DNA of 64,000 bases from Clostridiales bacterium 38-18 (GTDB lineage: Bacteria; Bacillota; Clostridia; Peptostreptococcales; Acidaminobacteraceae). Both the position numbers and the translations under genes were made by a program. The stretch covers positions 434,001 to 498,000 of the forward strand of contig MKTL01000001.1 of NCBI GenBank assembly GCA_001897605.1, given 5' to 3'. Positions 43,891 through 53,175 of this stretch are shown here, piece after piece. Position 1 is the first letter of the stretch, and the number at the start of each line of letters is the position of its first letter. A model generated the notes under the pieces. It did no database searches. It saw nothing but the letters and a program-made list of their open reading frames with translations, and had not been told where the DNA came from.

Positions 43891-45699
43891 ATGGTAACCG
43901 AGAAGTTATCTATCGACCTAAGAGAGGCATATGACATAATTAATAAAAGCAATTTGGTCATTTTTAAGTGGACGTTGTCAGATGACATTCCAACTGAATT
44001 TGTTTCAGAGAGTATAACCATCTTTGGCTACCAGCCAGAAGATTTTTATGATGAGGGCGAGCTGAAAGACTACTGGTCTTTTGTCTATCCTGAGGATCGA
44101 GATCGTGTAAAAAACGAGCTTTATCAAGCGCGTCTTAAAGTAACCACCAGCTATAAAAACCAGTATCGGATTATAACCAAAAGAGGTGATGTGAGATGGG
44201 TGGAAGAGTGGGTTATACATGAGCGAGATGAAGTTGGTAATTTACTCCATGAAAAGGGTATACTTAGGGATATAACTGAGAGTGTCATAATATCTGAACG
44301 ATTAAAATCAAGTGAAGCGCGATATAAAGAATTATTTGATAATGCTTCTGCTTTTATTTTTACCATAAATGATAGAGATCAAATAACCTCAAGCAATAAG
44401 AGCTTTTCTCAGCTTTTAGGAATTGAGATTGAAAATCAAACCGATTTGGTGAATATTAAAACTTATTTTTCAGCACCCTTTGTCGTTGACCTTGCAAATG
44501 AGCGATTTTATGATTATTGCGTATCGAGGATTGATGAGAAAATCGAAGTGGCGTTTTTATTACCGAATGGCTATATAATGTTCATTGAGCTGAGTAATCG
44601 CGTCATCAAGCACCCTCAGAAAAAGGACGAAATTCAGCTGGTCGGCACAGATGTTACTGAAAAAAAATTTGCCGAGGAAAAGATCAAATACCTTTCGACA
44701 CATGACCCGTTAACAGGTCTTAACAATCGTCTGTCATTTGATGAAAAGCTAAATGAGCTAGAGGCAAAAGGAGAGAAGGGCGTCTGCATCATCGTAGGCG
44801 ACATCAATGGTCTTAAAATGGTGAATGATGCATTTGGACATCGTTACGGGGATCAATTATTGGTGGCCATCTCTGAAATTCTAGTTAACATCTTTGAGGA
44901 TGAGGACTTTATCTCCCGATTAAGCGGGGATGAGTTTGCAATACTGACAAAAAAGCGCGATATACCCAAATGGATCCGAAAAATAGATGATGCCTGCAAA
45001 GCTTTAGATCGCTTTCCTTTTATAGTAGACATTTCACTTGGCTTTGCGATTAAGAGGGACGCCCATCAAACGCTCGACAATTTATTCAGAGAAGCAGATC
45101 ATTCGATGTATCGCAGTAAACTAAGACGCTCAAGACGCATTAAGCTTGACATGATCGAATCACTTAAGAAACAGTTGGAGCTTAATGCCATCGAGACAGC
45201 CTATCATTCTAGAAGGATGACAAAGATAGCTTTAGATTTTGGAAGGTATATTGGCCTAAATGACATAAATATGGAAGAGTTGAGCTTAGCAGTATCTGTT
45301 CATGATATTGGAATGGTTTCTATTGATAAGGCTTTGTTAGATAAACCTGGAAAATTAACTGAAAGTGAATTTAACGAAGTCAAAAAGCATGCAGAAATTG
45401 GTTATCATTTACTTGTTGCAACCCCTACGTTAGCAAATGTAGGAGAATACGTGCTGTCACATCATGAAAATTTTGATGGTACAGGATATCCACAAGGTCT
45501 AAAGGGAAATGAGATCCCTTATATCGCTAGAATAATCGCTATAGTAGACAGCTACGAATCAATGACGAGAGAAAGAGTTTATCATGGTGCCATCGGTCAT
45601 GACAAAGCGCTAAAGGAGCTCGAAAGGCTAGCGGGTAAGAGGTATGATCCCAAAATTGTTTCAGCATTTTTAGCGTATTATGAGCAGCTTAAATTGTAA
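43891..45699 (+). CDS. PAS-GGDEF-HD-GYP c-di-GMP protein
   Basis: 602 aa cytoplasmic protein. Two PAS domains (about 10-130 with a PAC-like WVEEWVIHERDEVGNLLHEKGILRDIT, and about 140-265), a GGDEF domain with SGDEF in place of GGDEF (RLSGDEFAIL; such variants can be active), and a C-terminal HD-GYP phosphodiesterase domain (SVHDIGMVSIDKALLDKPGKL, HHENFDGTGYP). So it may both make and break c-di-GMP in response to a small ligand or redox state. It is followed 54 nt later by a PilZ receptor gene, so signal enzyme and receiver are together. No membrane helix. Confidence 0.92.
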   Translation: MVTEKLSIDLREAYDIINKSNLVIFKWTLSDDIPTEFVSESITIFGYQPEDFYDEGELKDYWSFVYPEDRDRVKNELYQARLKVTTSYKNQYRIITKRGDVRWVEEWVIHERDEVGNLLHEKGILRDITESVIISERLKSSEARYKELFDNASAFIFTINDRDQITSSNKSFSQLLGIEIENQTDLVNIKTYFSAPFVVDLANERFYDYCVSRIDEKIEVAFLLPNGYIMFIELSNRVIKHPQKKDEIQLVGTDVTEKKFAEEKIKYLSTHDPLTGLNNRLSFDEKLNELEAKGEKGVCIIVGDINGLKMVNDAFGHRYGDQLLVAISEILVNIFEDEDFISRLSGDEFAILTKKRDIPKWIRKIDDACKALDRFPFIVDISLGFAIKRDAHQTLDNLFREADHSMYRSKLRRSRRIKLDMIESLKKQLELNAIETAYHSRRMTKIALDFGRYIGLNDINMEELSLAVSVHDIGMVSIDKALLDKPGKLTESEFNEVKKHAEIGYHLLVATPTLANVGEYVLSHHENFDGTGYPQGLKGNEIPYIARIIAIVDSYESMTRERVYHGAIGHDKALKELERLAGKRYDPKIVSAFLAYYEQLKL

Positions 45700-45753
45700 T
45701 TCAGTTGTTTAATGACAAGGGGCATAGTAGACCCTAATAGAAAGGAGGTCAGG

Positions 45754-46101
45754 ATGGATAGAAGGCGTGATAAGCGTTTACAGAATTTGGGAATTATTGA
45801 ATCCTTTAATTTTCACAACAATAACCAAGACGTCGTTATCAATTCCCCTCTAGAGATTTCGCTTATTGATATTTCAGCTGGAGGTCTTGGGATTAAATCC
45901 AACATTCCATTAACCGAGTCCACAACACTAAGTATTGCTATAAACTACGAGGATGTAAATTATGTAGTTATTGGCCGGGTTGTTTGGTGTAGAAGAGAAG
46001 AGGATATATATAATTGTGGTTTGAAGCTTGTATACATGCCTGCCGATTTGAGTCATTTAATCGACAGTATGATAGAAAATGAAAATAAATATATGAACTA
46101 A
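45754..46101 (+). CDS. PilZ-domain c-di-GMP receptor
   Basis: About 115 aa from ATG 45754, with a perfect AAAGGAGG 5 nt before; an upstream ATG at 45712 lacks an RBS. Single PilZ domain: the RxxxR-type motif in DRRRDKR at the very N-terminus and the D-I-S-A-G-G motif (SLIDISAGGLGIKS) that contact c-di-GMP. Same operon as the PAS-GGDEF-HD-GYP gene and just before pepF. The output partner is unknown. Confidence 0.88.
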   Translation: MDRRRDKRLQNLGIIESFNFHNNNQDVVINSPLEISLIDISAGGLGIKSNIPLTESTTLSIAINYEDVNYVVIGRVVWCRREEDIYNCGLKLVYMPADLSHLIDSMIENENKYMN

Positions 46102-46116
46102 TCAGGAGGATGAAAA

Positions 46117-47895
46117 ATGAAAAGAGAAGAAATTAATGCAGAATACAAATGGCGACTAGACGATCTTTTTGTAGATGATACCTCATGGGAAGAAGCTTTT
46201 AATAAGATTAAGACTGATTTATCAGTTTTTAAAGCATTCAAAGGTACTTTGACTCAATCGTCTGAGGCATTGTTAAAGGGATTAAATGCTTATGAAGCCC
46301 TTTCGCGCAATCTGATGAATGTTGTCACCTATGCAAGATTGAGATTGGATGAAAACACAAAAAATGCAACCTATCAGGCGCTTGTGTCTAGATCTGAAAG
46401 CCTAATGACTGAGTTCGGCGAATCGACTGCGTTTTTAACACCTGAGCTTCTCAGCGTTGAATATGATGCAATTCAAGCCTTACTGCAAAGTGATGCACTT
46501 AAGGTTTATCAAAAGTATTTTGAAAATTTATTCCGTAATAAACCGCATATCCTTTCAGAAGAAATGGAGGCGGTATTGGCTCAAACTGCAGAAATTGGGG
46601 ATGCACCTAGCAACACCTATGGCATGCTACTCAACGCAGATATGACATTTGAAGACGCTATTGATGCAGAAGGAAAACCGCATAAACTTTCAAATGGTAG
46701 CTATGTATCGATACTTATGGGCGAAGATCGTGTGCTTAGAAAAGATGCATTTGAGAAATTCTATAAAGTCTATGAAGCTCATAACAATACGATTGCTTCC
46801 TTAATGCAAGCAGAAGTAAAAAAGAATATTTTCTTTAGTAAAATGAGAAAGCATCCTTCTGCTAGAGAGGCTGCATTGTTTGAAAACAATATACCTGCTT
46901 CGGTACCAGACAAGCTAATTGAAGCAGTTAATGCGAACCTTGAAACCTTCTATAAATACATGCGCCTCAGAAAACGAGTGCTCGGTGTTGATGAGCTTCA
47001 TTTATATGATATTTATACCCCTATCGTCGCAGGCGTTGATTTTAATATTCCTTATGAAGAGGCACGTGCAACTGTAACAGAAGCTTTGGGTGTTTTAGGA
47101 AAGTCCTATCAAGATGTCATTAAATCCTCTTTTACGGATGGCTGGATCGATGTATATGAAACAGAGGGTAAAAGAAGTGGTGCCTACTCATGGGGAACCT
47201 ATGACTCTAAGCCTTATGTATTGCTCAATCATAAGGACAACCTAGATAGTATGTTTACTTTAGCGCATGAATTAGGTCATTCTATGCATAGCTATTTAAC
47301 TCGAGAAAATCAGCCTTATGTTTATGGCAATTATTCTATCTTTGTCGCAGAAGTTGCTTCGACAACAAATGAAGCTTTATTAAATGATTACCTTTTAAAA
47401 ACAATTACAGATTCAGAGAAAAAGAAGTATATTCTCAATCATTATTTAGAGCAATTTAGAGGCACTATTTTCAGACAAACGATGTTTGCCGAATTTGAAA
47501 GAGACATTCACAAGCATGTGGAAGAGGGCGGTGCATTAACTGCAGAGTTTTTAAATCAGCATTACTATGATTTAAATAAAAAGTATTTTGGGCCAGACGT
47601 TATTATTGATGAAGCCATCAAATATGAATGGTCTAGAATACCGCATATGTACTACAACTTCTATGTGTATCAGTATGCAACAGGATTCTCCGCTGCAATA
47701 GCACTCTCGGATGCAATCTTAAAACAAGGCGCACCAGCACTAGATCAGTATTTGGGATTTTTATCAAGTGGATCCTCCGATTATCCGATCAATATACTGA
47801 GAGCTGCTGGAGCGGATATGGAAACAGAACATCCAGTTTCCAACGCTTTAGCAGTATTCAAAACCATAGTTGACGAATTAGATACGATGCTTTAA
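46117..47895 (+). CDS. pepF: Oligoendopeptidase F
   Basis: Cytoplasmic zinc peptidase of family M3, 592 aa, cleaves oligopeptides. HEXXH zinc site H384-E-L-G-H388 in FTLAHELGHSMHSYL, third ligand Glu in FVAEVASTTNEALL, and the C-terminal YQYATGFSAAIALS region. Length is normal. AGGAGG precedes ATG 46117. The promoter of the following folT transcript lies in its last 30 nt. Confidence 0.95.
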   Translation: MKREEINAEYKWRLDDLFVDDTSWEEAFNKIKTDLSVFKAFKGTLTQSSEALLKGLNAYEALSRNLMNVVTYARLRLDENTKNATYQALVSRSESLMTEFGESTAFLTPELLSVEYDAIQALLQSDALKVYQKYFENLFRNKPHILSEEMEAVLAQTAEIGDAPSNTYGMLLNADMTFEDAIDAEGKPHKLSNGSYVSILMGEDRVLRKDAFEKFYKVYEAHNNTIASLMQAEVKKNIFFSKMRKHPSAREAALFENNIPASVPDKLIEAVNANLETFYKYMRLRKRVLGVDELHLYDIYTPIVAGVDFNIPYEEARATVTEALGVLGKSYQDVIKSSFTDGWIDVYETEGKRSGAYSWGTYDSKPYVLLNHKDNLDSMFTLAHELGHSMHSYLTRENQPYVYGNYSIFVAEVASTTNEALLNDYLLKTITDSEKKKYILNHYLEQFRGTIFRQTMFAEFERDIHKHVEEGGALTAEFLNQHYYDLNKKYFGPDVIIDEAIKYEWSRIPHMYYNFYVYQYATGFSAAIALSDAILKQGAPALDQYLGFLSSGSSDYPINILRAAGADMETEHPVSNALAVFKTIVDELDTML

Positions 47896-47898
47896 AAT
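47870..47898 (+). promoter_or_regulatory. folT promoter inside the pepF 3' end
   Basis: TTGACG (47870-47875), 17-bp spacer, TAAAAT (47893-47898); predicted start about 47905, just before the riboswitch. Confidence 0.7.
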
Positions 47899-47912
47899 GT
47901 ATATGCTACGGT

Positions 47913-48005
47913 AACAGAGTAGGTAAAATGCGTTAAGTGTTAAGGGATGGGAAGTTGACCTTAAACGAAAGACAAAGTCTGCGATATTTTACCGCGTCCG
48001 CTGTT
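47913..48005 (+). ncRNA. Tetrahydrofolate riboswitch
   Basis: Closing stem AACAG (47913-47917) with CTGTT (48001-48005). Inside are GAGTAG, an 8-bp stem GGTAAAAT/ATTTTACC, the conserved GCGTTAAGTG, a TTAAGG/CCTTAA stem around GATGGGAAGTTGA, ACGAAAGAC and the 3' GCGTCCGCT. These match the class I THF riboswitch in order. The gene it precedes is a FolT-type transporter. Confidence 0.92.
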
Positions 48006-48028
48006 GCATTATTATGCTGCCTTGATAG

Positions 48029-48063
48029 TAATGTAATAGTAGGAATTTACATTATTAAGGAGG
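48029..48063 (+). promoter_or_regulatory. Hairpin and RBS between THF riboswitch and folT
   Basis: Perfect 8-bp stem TAATGTAA/TTACATTA (48029-48054) followed by AAGGAGG (48057-48063). No T tract, so the switch probably acts on translation. Confidence 0.55.
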
Positions 48064-48069
48064 CATATT

Positions 48070-48837
48070 ATGCAAGAGAAACAGACGAAATCGAAAATGA
48101 GTACGTCGATTATCGTGAAATCTGCATTATTAGCAACGATTAGTGTTGTATTAACACGTTTTTTATCGTTAATGCTAATATTAGGTGGACTTCCAGCTTT
48201 ACGAGTGGGATTTGGAAGTATTCCACTTATTATTTCGGGGATGATGTTTGGTCCAGTTATAGGTGGTTTAACAGGTATTGTATCTGACATTGTCGGTTAT
48301 ATGATTAACCCTATGGGCGGAACCTTTTTTCCAGGGTTTACCCTATCAGCTGCGCTTTATGGAGTCATAGCTGGTCTTTTATTTAAGACCTTCAAGATTC
48401 ACAAAATGAAGCTTAATTTTAACTTTGTTAATGCCATTGTCATGGTTCTATTTGGAGTTGGGCTTGTCTACCTGATGTTTTCAACGGGAACCATTAGCTT
48501 CGTAGATGGGAAACCACTAATGGAAGATACAAGTGCAATGCCAGTGATTGTTTTAATGGTACTAATTACAGCACTTTTTATCGTTTTACCTTTTGCGATG
48601 TCAAGCAGATTAAAAAGTACTAACGGAGTGGTTGGATTTGATAAAATTGCGTTTGCAGTTAACTTAACCTATGTGGTCAACTCGTTGTTCCTTAATACCA
48701 TATGGTTGACGGTTTTATATGATAAGGGCTTTATGGTATTTTTACCTGGAAGAGTCATTGCAGCTATCGTAACGATTCCAGTTTACGCACTTGTGATTTA
48801 TACCATTGGTAAATTTATCAACCTAATTGAACAATAA
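48070..48837 (+). CDS. folT: Folate ECF transporter S component FolT
   Basis: Membrane folate-binding subunit of an ECF transporter, 255 aa, about six hydrophobic segments. FolT-type motif LRVGFGSIPLIISGMMFGPVIGGLTGIVSDIVGYMINPMGGTFFPGFTLSAALYG. The THF riboswitch in its leader makes the folate assignment firm. Energy-coupling genes ecfA/ecfT are not in this window. Compared with the usual 170-180 aa it carries extra length, mainly in the middle (about 115-170). Confidence 0.93.
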   Translation: MQEKQTKSKMSTSIIVKSALLATISVVLTRFLSLMLILGGLPALRVGFGSIPLIISGMMFGPVIGGLTGIVSDIVGYMINPMGGTFFPGFTLSAALYGVIAGLLFKTFKIHKMKLNFNFVNAIVMVLFGVGLVYLMFSTGTISFVDGKPLMEDTSAMPVIVLMVLITALFIVLPFAMSSRLKSTNGVVGFDKIAFAVNLTYVVNSLFLNTIWLTVLYDKGFMVFLPGRVIAAIVTIPVYALVIYTIGKFINLIEQ

Positions 48838-48876
48838 TTCTTACCCGTAGCAAGGCAAATTGATTGAATGGATAAC

Positions 48877-48912
48877 CTGCTCTCAGTGTTTAACTGAGGG
48901 CAGTTTTTTTGT
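48877..48912 (+). terminator. Terminator after folT
   Basis: CTGCTCTCAGT (48877-48887) with ACTGAGGGCAG (48893-48903), one G-U pair, then TTTTTTT. Confidence 0.9.
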
Positions 48913-49017
48913 CTCAAGCTCACTATTGGTCAAACCATCGGATAACCAGTTCACATTATTTATGAGTTTCGTTAAGCGAAGAATTTATTAAAGTCATATC
49001 CGAAGAAAATAGTTATA

Positions 49018-49026
49018 TGTTATAAT
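49018..49026 (+). promoter_or_regulatory. Extended -10 promoter of nth
   Basis: TGTTATAAT (49018-49026), 25 bp before the start codon; no clear -35. Confidence 0.6.
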
Positions 49027-49050
49027 AGACCTTAGTATAGTGAGGAAATT

Positions 49051-49695
49051 ATGACGAAAAAAAATGTAAAAGAAGTAATTGATCGACTGGAAGCACTTTA
49101 TCCTGATGCAAGTGCAGAGCTTGATTATAAAAATCCCTTTGAGCTACTTATTGCGGTGATTTTAAGTGCCCAGTGTACAGATGTTCGCGTTAACCAAGTC
49201 ACTAAGGTGCTATTTGAGGTTGCAGGAGATGCGACCGCTTTAAGTGAGCTGCCAATAGCGCAAATTGAAGAAATAATTAAACCCTGTGGTTTATATAAAA
49301 CCAAAGCAAAGAATATTCAGGAAACTGCAAGACGTTTGGTTGCATTTTATGGCGGTGAGGTACCAAGTCGTCACGAGGCTTTAACCGAGCTTCCTGGAGT
49401 TGGAAGAAAAACCGCGAATGTTGTGGTATCGAATGCTTTTGGTGTTCCTGCGATTGCAGTTGATACGCACGTTTTTAGAGTTTCAAATAGAATTGGACTT
49501 GCAAAAGCTAGTACCGTTGAAGCGACAGAGACTCAGCTTATGAAAGCGATAGACAAGGATAAATGGACATTAGCGCATCACATGATTATTTTCCATGGTA
49601 GACGTGTTTGTAAAGCGAGACAGCCTCAATGTGAAGTCTGTACCTTAAACGATTTGTGTGAGTTTTATAAGAAAAGCCAACGAAGGAAGGGTTAA
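49051..49695 (+). CDS. nth: Endonuclease III
   Basis: DNA glycosylase/AP lyase for oxidised pyrimidines in base excision repair, 214 aa. Helix-hairpin-helix LPGVGRKTANVV with catalytic K120 and D138 (AVDTHVFRV), the same numbers as in E. coli Nth. C-terminal [4Fe-4S] cysteines in the pattern C-x6-C-x2-C-x5-C (CKARQPQCEVCTLNDLC). First gene of a run that continues with the FtsA-like gene one nt after its stop. Confidence 0.96.
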   Translation: MTKKNVKEVIDRLEALYPDASAELDYKNPFELLIAVILSAQCTDVRVNQVTKVLFEVAGDATALSELPIAQIEEIIKPCGLYKTKAKNIQETARRLVAFYGGEVPSRHEALTELPGVGRKTANVVVSNAFGVPAIAVDTHVFRVSNRIGLAKASTVEATETQLMKAIDKDKWTLAHHMIIFHGRRVCKARQPQCEVCTLNDLCEFYKKSQRRKG

Positions 49696-49696
49696 C

Positions 49697-51730
49697 ATGA
49701 CAAGAAAGCTGATACCAATGCCTAAAAACTTAATGTTTGCATTAGATATAGGCACTAGAAGTGTCGTAGGTGTATTAACTAAAAAAGTAGACAAGCAGCA
49801 TGTTGTCGTGGATTATGAAATAATGGAGCATCCTGACCGTGCAATGTTTGACGGACAAATTCATGATATTGCCAAAGTGACAGAGGTCGTTCAAAAGGTT
49901 GTGGATGCACTTGAGGAAAGAAATGGCTTTAAGCTGGAACAGGCAGCTATAGCAGCGGCAGGTAGAGCTTTAAAGACAGAGCGCTCTTCATTTGATATGA
50001 CCATTGATCAAACCAAGGAGATTGATAAAGCGATTACGGATAGCATAGAGATGCAAGCCATCCAATTGGCTCAAAAGCAATTGGGAGAAAGAGAACAGCT
50101 AAAATCCAGCTATTACTGTGTTGGTTACAGTGTCATTAACTATTATTTAGATCAAAGTATGATTTTAAATCCTATTGGCCATAAGGGTAGATTGCTACAG
50201 GTTGAAATCATCGCAACCTTTTTGCCTCATATTGTCGTGGACAGCTTGTATTCAGTTGTTCACAGGGCGGGACTTGAGGTTATGAATTTAACCCTTGAGC
50301 CGATTGCTTCTATAAATGTAGCAATCCCTAAAAACTTACGATTGCTTAATTTAGCACTGGTAGATGTCGGAGCTGGCACCTCAGATATAGCTATTTCTAA
50401 GGATGGAGCAGTAACCTCTTATGGTATGGTGGCACTAGCTGGGGATGAAATTACAGAAAAAATTGCCCAAACCTATCTATTGGATTTTAATAGTGCTGAA
50501 AAGCTAAAAATTGGCCTTAATAAACAGGATGAAAATTCGTTTGTGGATGTTTTAGGTATGACGCATACTTTATCCACAGAAGAAATACTGATTCAAATAA
50601 ATGAGACCGTTGAACAGATTACAAAGGAAATAGCTGATAACATGCTATCGCTAAACAAAAAAGCGCCAAGTGCAGTATTTTGCATTGGTGGGGGTGCTCA
50701 AATTCCTGGATTTACTAAGTATTTGGCAACGCATTTGGGTTTACCGCAAGAGAGAGTTGCTATTAAAAGTGTTGAAAATCTGGAAATGGTGAGCTTTGAG
50801 CTTGATCCACTTAAAGGACCGGAGTTTATAACACCTATAGGAATTGGGGTTACGGCTTTTGAGGAGCGTGATCACGATTTTATTCAAGTAAATGTTAATG
50901 ATACCTCAATTCGTTTGTTTAATTCAAAGCCATTACAGGTATCAGATGCTCTGATTCTCACTGGATATAATGCCAGAAGCTTGATTTCTGAAAGAGGAGA
51001 CAGCTATTTTGTCAATGTTGACGGCATTCAAAAGGAGATCAAGGGCGAATATGGAGATACAGCTACTATTTTTATTAATGGACTGTCAGCACACCTTGAT
51101 TCGAAAATTAACCACAAAGACCAAATTACGGTTGAGCCTGCAAAAAAAGGTGCAATGAGGGTGATGCAGCTCAGAGAAGTCGTCAATTTAGATGCATCGG
51201 TATATCTGAATGGAGAAAAAATTAAAATTATAGAGGTTGTTGGTGTCAATGGCGTCGATCGAACGGGAGATTATATTGTGCAGCCGGATGATGTTATAGT
51301 GACTCGCGGCTTAAAAACCATAAGCGATTTAAGCCATATTTTAGAGCTTGATGGAGCAGGCTATGCGATTTATCTAAAGGATAATAGAATTGACCCAAGC
51401 ACTTTACTATCGCCGGGAAGCTATTACGAATATCAGCTTGTTGAATTTGATGACTCAACAATTATGACAGATCAGGATGAACTCAATCCTAAAGCAGACA
51501 ATAATACCCCTAGCATGGCAGGTGCAAGTATAGAAGTCCTTGTAAATGGTAATCAGATTGCCATCCCAAAAATAAAAAATGAAATTGTATTTGTAGATGT
51601 TTTTAGTCATATAGATTTTGATTTATCTAAGCCCCAGGGCATTCTCGTTCTTAAACTCAATGGTGAGAGAGCAAAGTATACAGATACCCTCGCTTCAGGA
51701 GACATTATCGATATATTTTGGAATTCTTAA
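49697..51730 (+). CDS. Large FtsA-like actin-fold ATPase with C-terminal extension
   Basis: 677 aa from ATG 49697 (GGAAGGG upstream); a longer TTG frame runs into nth. Residues about 1-390 form an FtsA/PilM-type actin fold: FALDIGTRSVVGVL (phosphate 1), LALVDVGAGTSDIAI (phosphate 2), FCIGGGAQIPGFTKYLA (adenosine). FtsA is usually 400-420 aa; here about 290 residues follow, beta-rich, with repeated NG...D-I units (INGLSA near 457, LNGEKI near 502, VNGNQI near 614, LNGERA near 652, ending GDIIDIFW) that recall beta-grasp/SLBB-like folds. It lacks a clear amphipathic C-terminal membrane tail. Not beside ftsZ. Cell-division or pilus-type scaffold is possible; true role unknown. Confidence 0.8.
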   Translation: MTRKLIPMPKNLMFALDIGTRSVVGVLTKKVDKQHVVVDYEIMEHPDRAMFDGQIHDIAKVTEVVQKVVDALEERNGFKLEQAAIAAAGRALKTERSSFDMTIDQTKEIDKAITDSIEMQAIQLAQKQLGEREQLKSSYYCVGYSVINYYLDQSMILNPIGHKGRLLQVEIIATFLPHIVVDSLYSVVHRAGLEVMNLTLEPIASINVAIPKNLRLLNLALVDVGAGTSDIAISKDGAVTSYGMVALAGDEITEKIAQTYLLDFNSAEKLKIGLNKQDENSFVDVLGMTHTLSTEEILIQINETVEQITKEIADNMLSLNKKAPSAVFCIGGGAQIPGFTKYLATHLGLPQERVAIKSVENLEMVSFELDPLKGPEFITPIGIGVTAFEERDHDFIQVNVNDTSIRLFNSKPLQVSDALILTGYNARSLISERGDSYFVNVDGIQKEIKGEYGDTATIFINGLSAHLDSKINHKDQITVEPAKKGAMRVMQLREVVNLDASVYLNGEKIKIIEVVGVNGVDRTGDYIVQPDDVIVTRGLKTISDLSHILELDGAGYAIYLKDNRIDPSTLLSPGSYYEYQLVEFDDSTIMTDQDELNPKADNNTPSMAGASIEVLVNGNQIAIPKIKNEIVFVDVFSHIDFDLSKPQGILVLKLNGERAKYTDTLASGDIIDIFWNS

Positions 51731-51742
51731 TGGAGGAAAGTA

Positions 51743-52423
51743 ATGAGTGATTTATTTGATAGAAGTTATACCTGTAGTATTTGTGGTAATGAGTTTACCT
51801 CAAAACAGGTCAAGACTTCAGCAGTACGTGCTAAAGAGCGAAAAAAAGATTTTCATACGATCTTTTCGGGTGAAAATCCAACCCATTACGGTGTTATCTG
51901 CTGTCCAAATTGTGGATTCACACAATTTGAAAATGATTTTAAAAAGGAATTAAGTGCAAAATGTAAGACAACTATACAGAACACGGTTACAAAAAACTGG
52001 AAATCTCAAGACTTCACTGGGCAAAGAGATCTTCAAACTGCAATAAAGATCCACTTAATTGCACTAGTTAATTATACCGTTATGCAAGCAAATCAAGCTA
52101 CAATGGCTAAGCTTCTGCTACGTTTGGCTTGGTTTTATGACGAAATGGGAAATGAAATTGACAATAAAAAATATACTCAGCTTGCGTTAGATGCCTTTAT
52201 TAAGAGCTATGAGGTAGAAAAACAGGATGATGAAGAGGGCAAGGAGCTTGAGGTGATTTATCTAATTGGCGAACTGAATCGACAGCTAGGAAATTATAAG
52301 GAAGCTATCAGATGGTATGAAATGGTCGTTCGTCATGAGTTTGCTTTTAAAAATCGGCTTATTAAAACGTATGCAAAGGATCAGTGGGCGCTCGCGGCTG
52401 AGCAGTATAATGCGTCAAAATAG
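51743..52423 (+). CDS. DUF2225 protein
   Basis: 226 aa, PF09986 family of unknown function. An N-terminal zinc-binding part with C11-x2-C14 and C54-x2-C57 (CSICGNEF; CCPNCGFTQF) and a helical C-terminal half (about 110-226) with TPR-like repeats (LGNYKEAIRWYEMVV). Cytoplasmic. It sits 12 nt after the FtsA-like gene with GGAGG upstream, so it is in the same operon. I do not assign a function. Confidence 0.88.
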   Translation: MSDLFDRSYTCSICGNEFTSKQVKTSAVRAKERKKDFHTIFSGENPTHYGVICCPNCGFTQFENDFKKELSAKCKTTIQNTVTKNWKSQDFTGQRDLQTAIKIHLIALVNYTVMQANQATMAKLLLRLAWFYDEMGNEIDNKKYTQLALDAFIKSYEVEKQDDEEGKELEVIYLIGELNRQLGNYKEAIRWYEMVVRHEFAFKNRLIKTYAKDQWALAAEQYNASK

Positions 52424-52446
52424 TGGAATGAATTAAGGAGAATTTA

Positions 52447-53043
52447 ATGTTTATCTATTTAATTAGACATGGTGAAACCTTTGCAAATGTAGCCAAGGAG
52501 TTTGCAGGTGTCACAGATGTAGCGTTAACTGAAAATGGTAAGGCACAGGCAAAGGTGGCTATGTCAAAGCTATCCAGTGTCCCTTTTGATTATGTATATA
52601 GCTCTGACTTAATACGTGCACATCAAACTGCACTAGCGATTTGTGAAGCGCAATCCATCCAGCCTGAGCCACTTGAGGCACTTAGAGAGATGAATTTTGG
52701 GATTTGGGAGGGCAAAACTTTCAAGGAAATTCAAAAGTCAGATCCAGAAAGATTGAATTCTTGGTTTGTTGATTTTGAAAATTTTAAGGTTCCTGAAGGG
52801 GAAAGTGTTAAAGAGATGTTTGAACGCGTTACAAATGCGTATAAGAAAATCATAGAACCTCATTCACTGGATTCTGATACGAAAATTGCCATTGTTGCTC
52901 ATGGTGGGGTAATTCAAGCTCTACTTAGCTATTTATGCTATGAAAATGAATCTGGGTATTGGAAGTTTAAAATTGAAAATTGTGGCATTAATAAAATTGA
53001 ATACGTCATGGGATATCCTGTCATCCAAGGAATAAACCTATAG
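52447..53043 (+). CDS. Histidine phosphatase family protein
   Basis: 198 aa, phosphoglycerate-mutase-like phosphatase. Phospho-acceptor H8 in LIRHGET, second His in IVAHGGVIQALL, and acid Glu in LREMNFGIWEGKTF. This small type includes alpha-ribazole phosphatase (CobC) and broad-spectrum GpmB-like phosphatases. cobT is elsewhere in the window, but there is no riboswitch or cobalamin neighbour here, so CobC is only one possibility. AAGGAG upstream. Confidence 0.88.
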   Translation: MFIYLIRHGETFANVAKEFAGVTDVALTENGKAQAKVAMSKLSSVPFDYVYSSDLIRAHQTALAICEAQSIQPEPLEALREMNFGIWEGKTFKEIQKSDPERLNSWFVDFENFKVPEGESVKEMFERVTNAYKKIIEPHSLDSDTKIAIVAHGGVIQALLSYLCYENESGYWKFKIENCGINKIEYVMGYPVIQGINL

Positions 53044-53175
53044 GACGCATGTCAGTTCTTATTGAAGATTATGTATTATGGTATCTTTTTTAGAGCGCTT
53101 AACATAAAAAATATGTCATGAAGCGATTAAAATATGTTATCATATGCATATACTAAAATAGAAGGAGGAATGTCT

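Noticed and set aside
47937-48143. 68-residue frame before folT
   Set aside because: Overlaps the THF riboswitch and the start of folT in another frame; no RBS.
52447-53043. Alpha-ribazole phosphatase (CobC)
   Set aside because: Family fits, but the gene has no cobalamin riboswitch or cobalamin neighbours; a general histidine phosphatase is the safer call.
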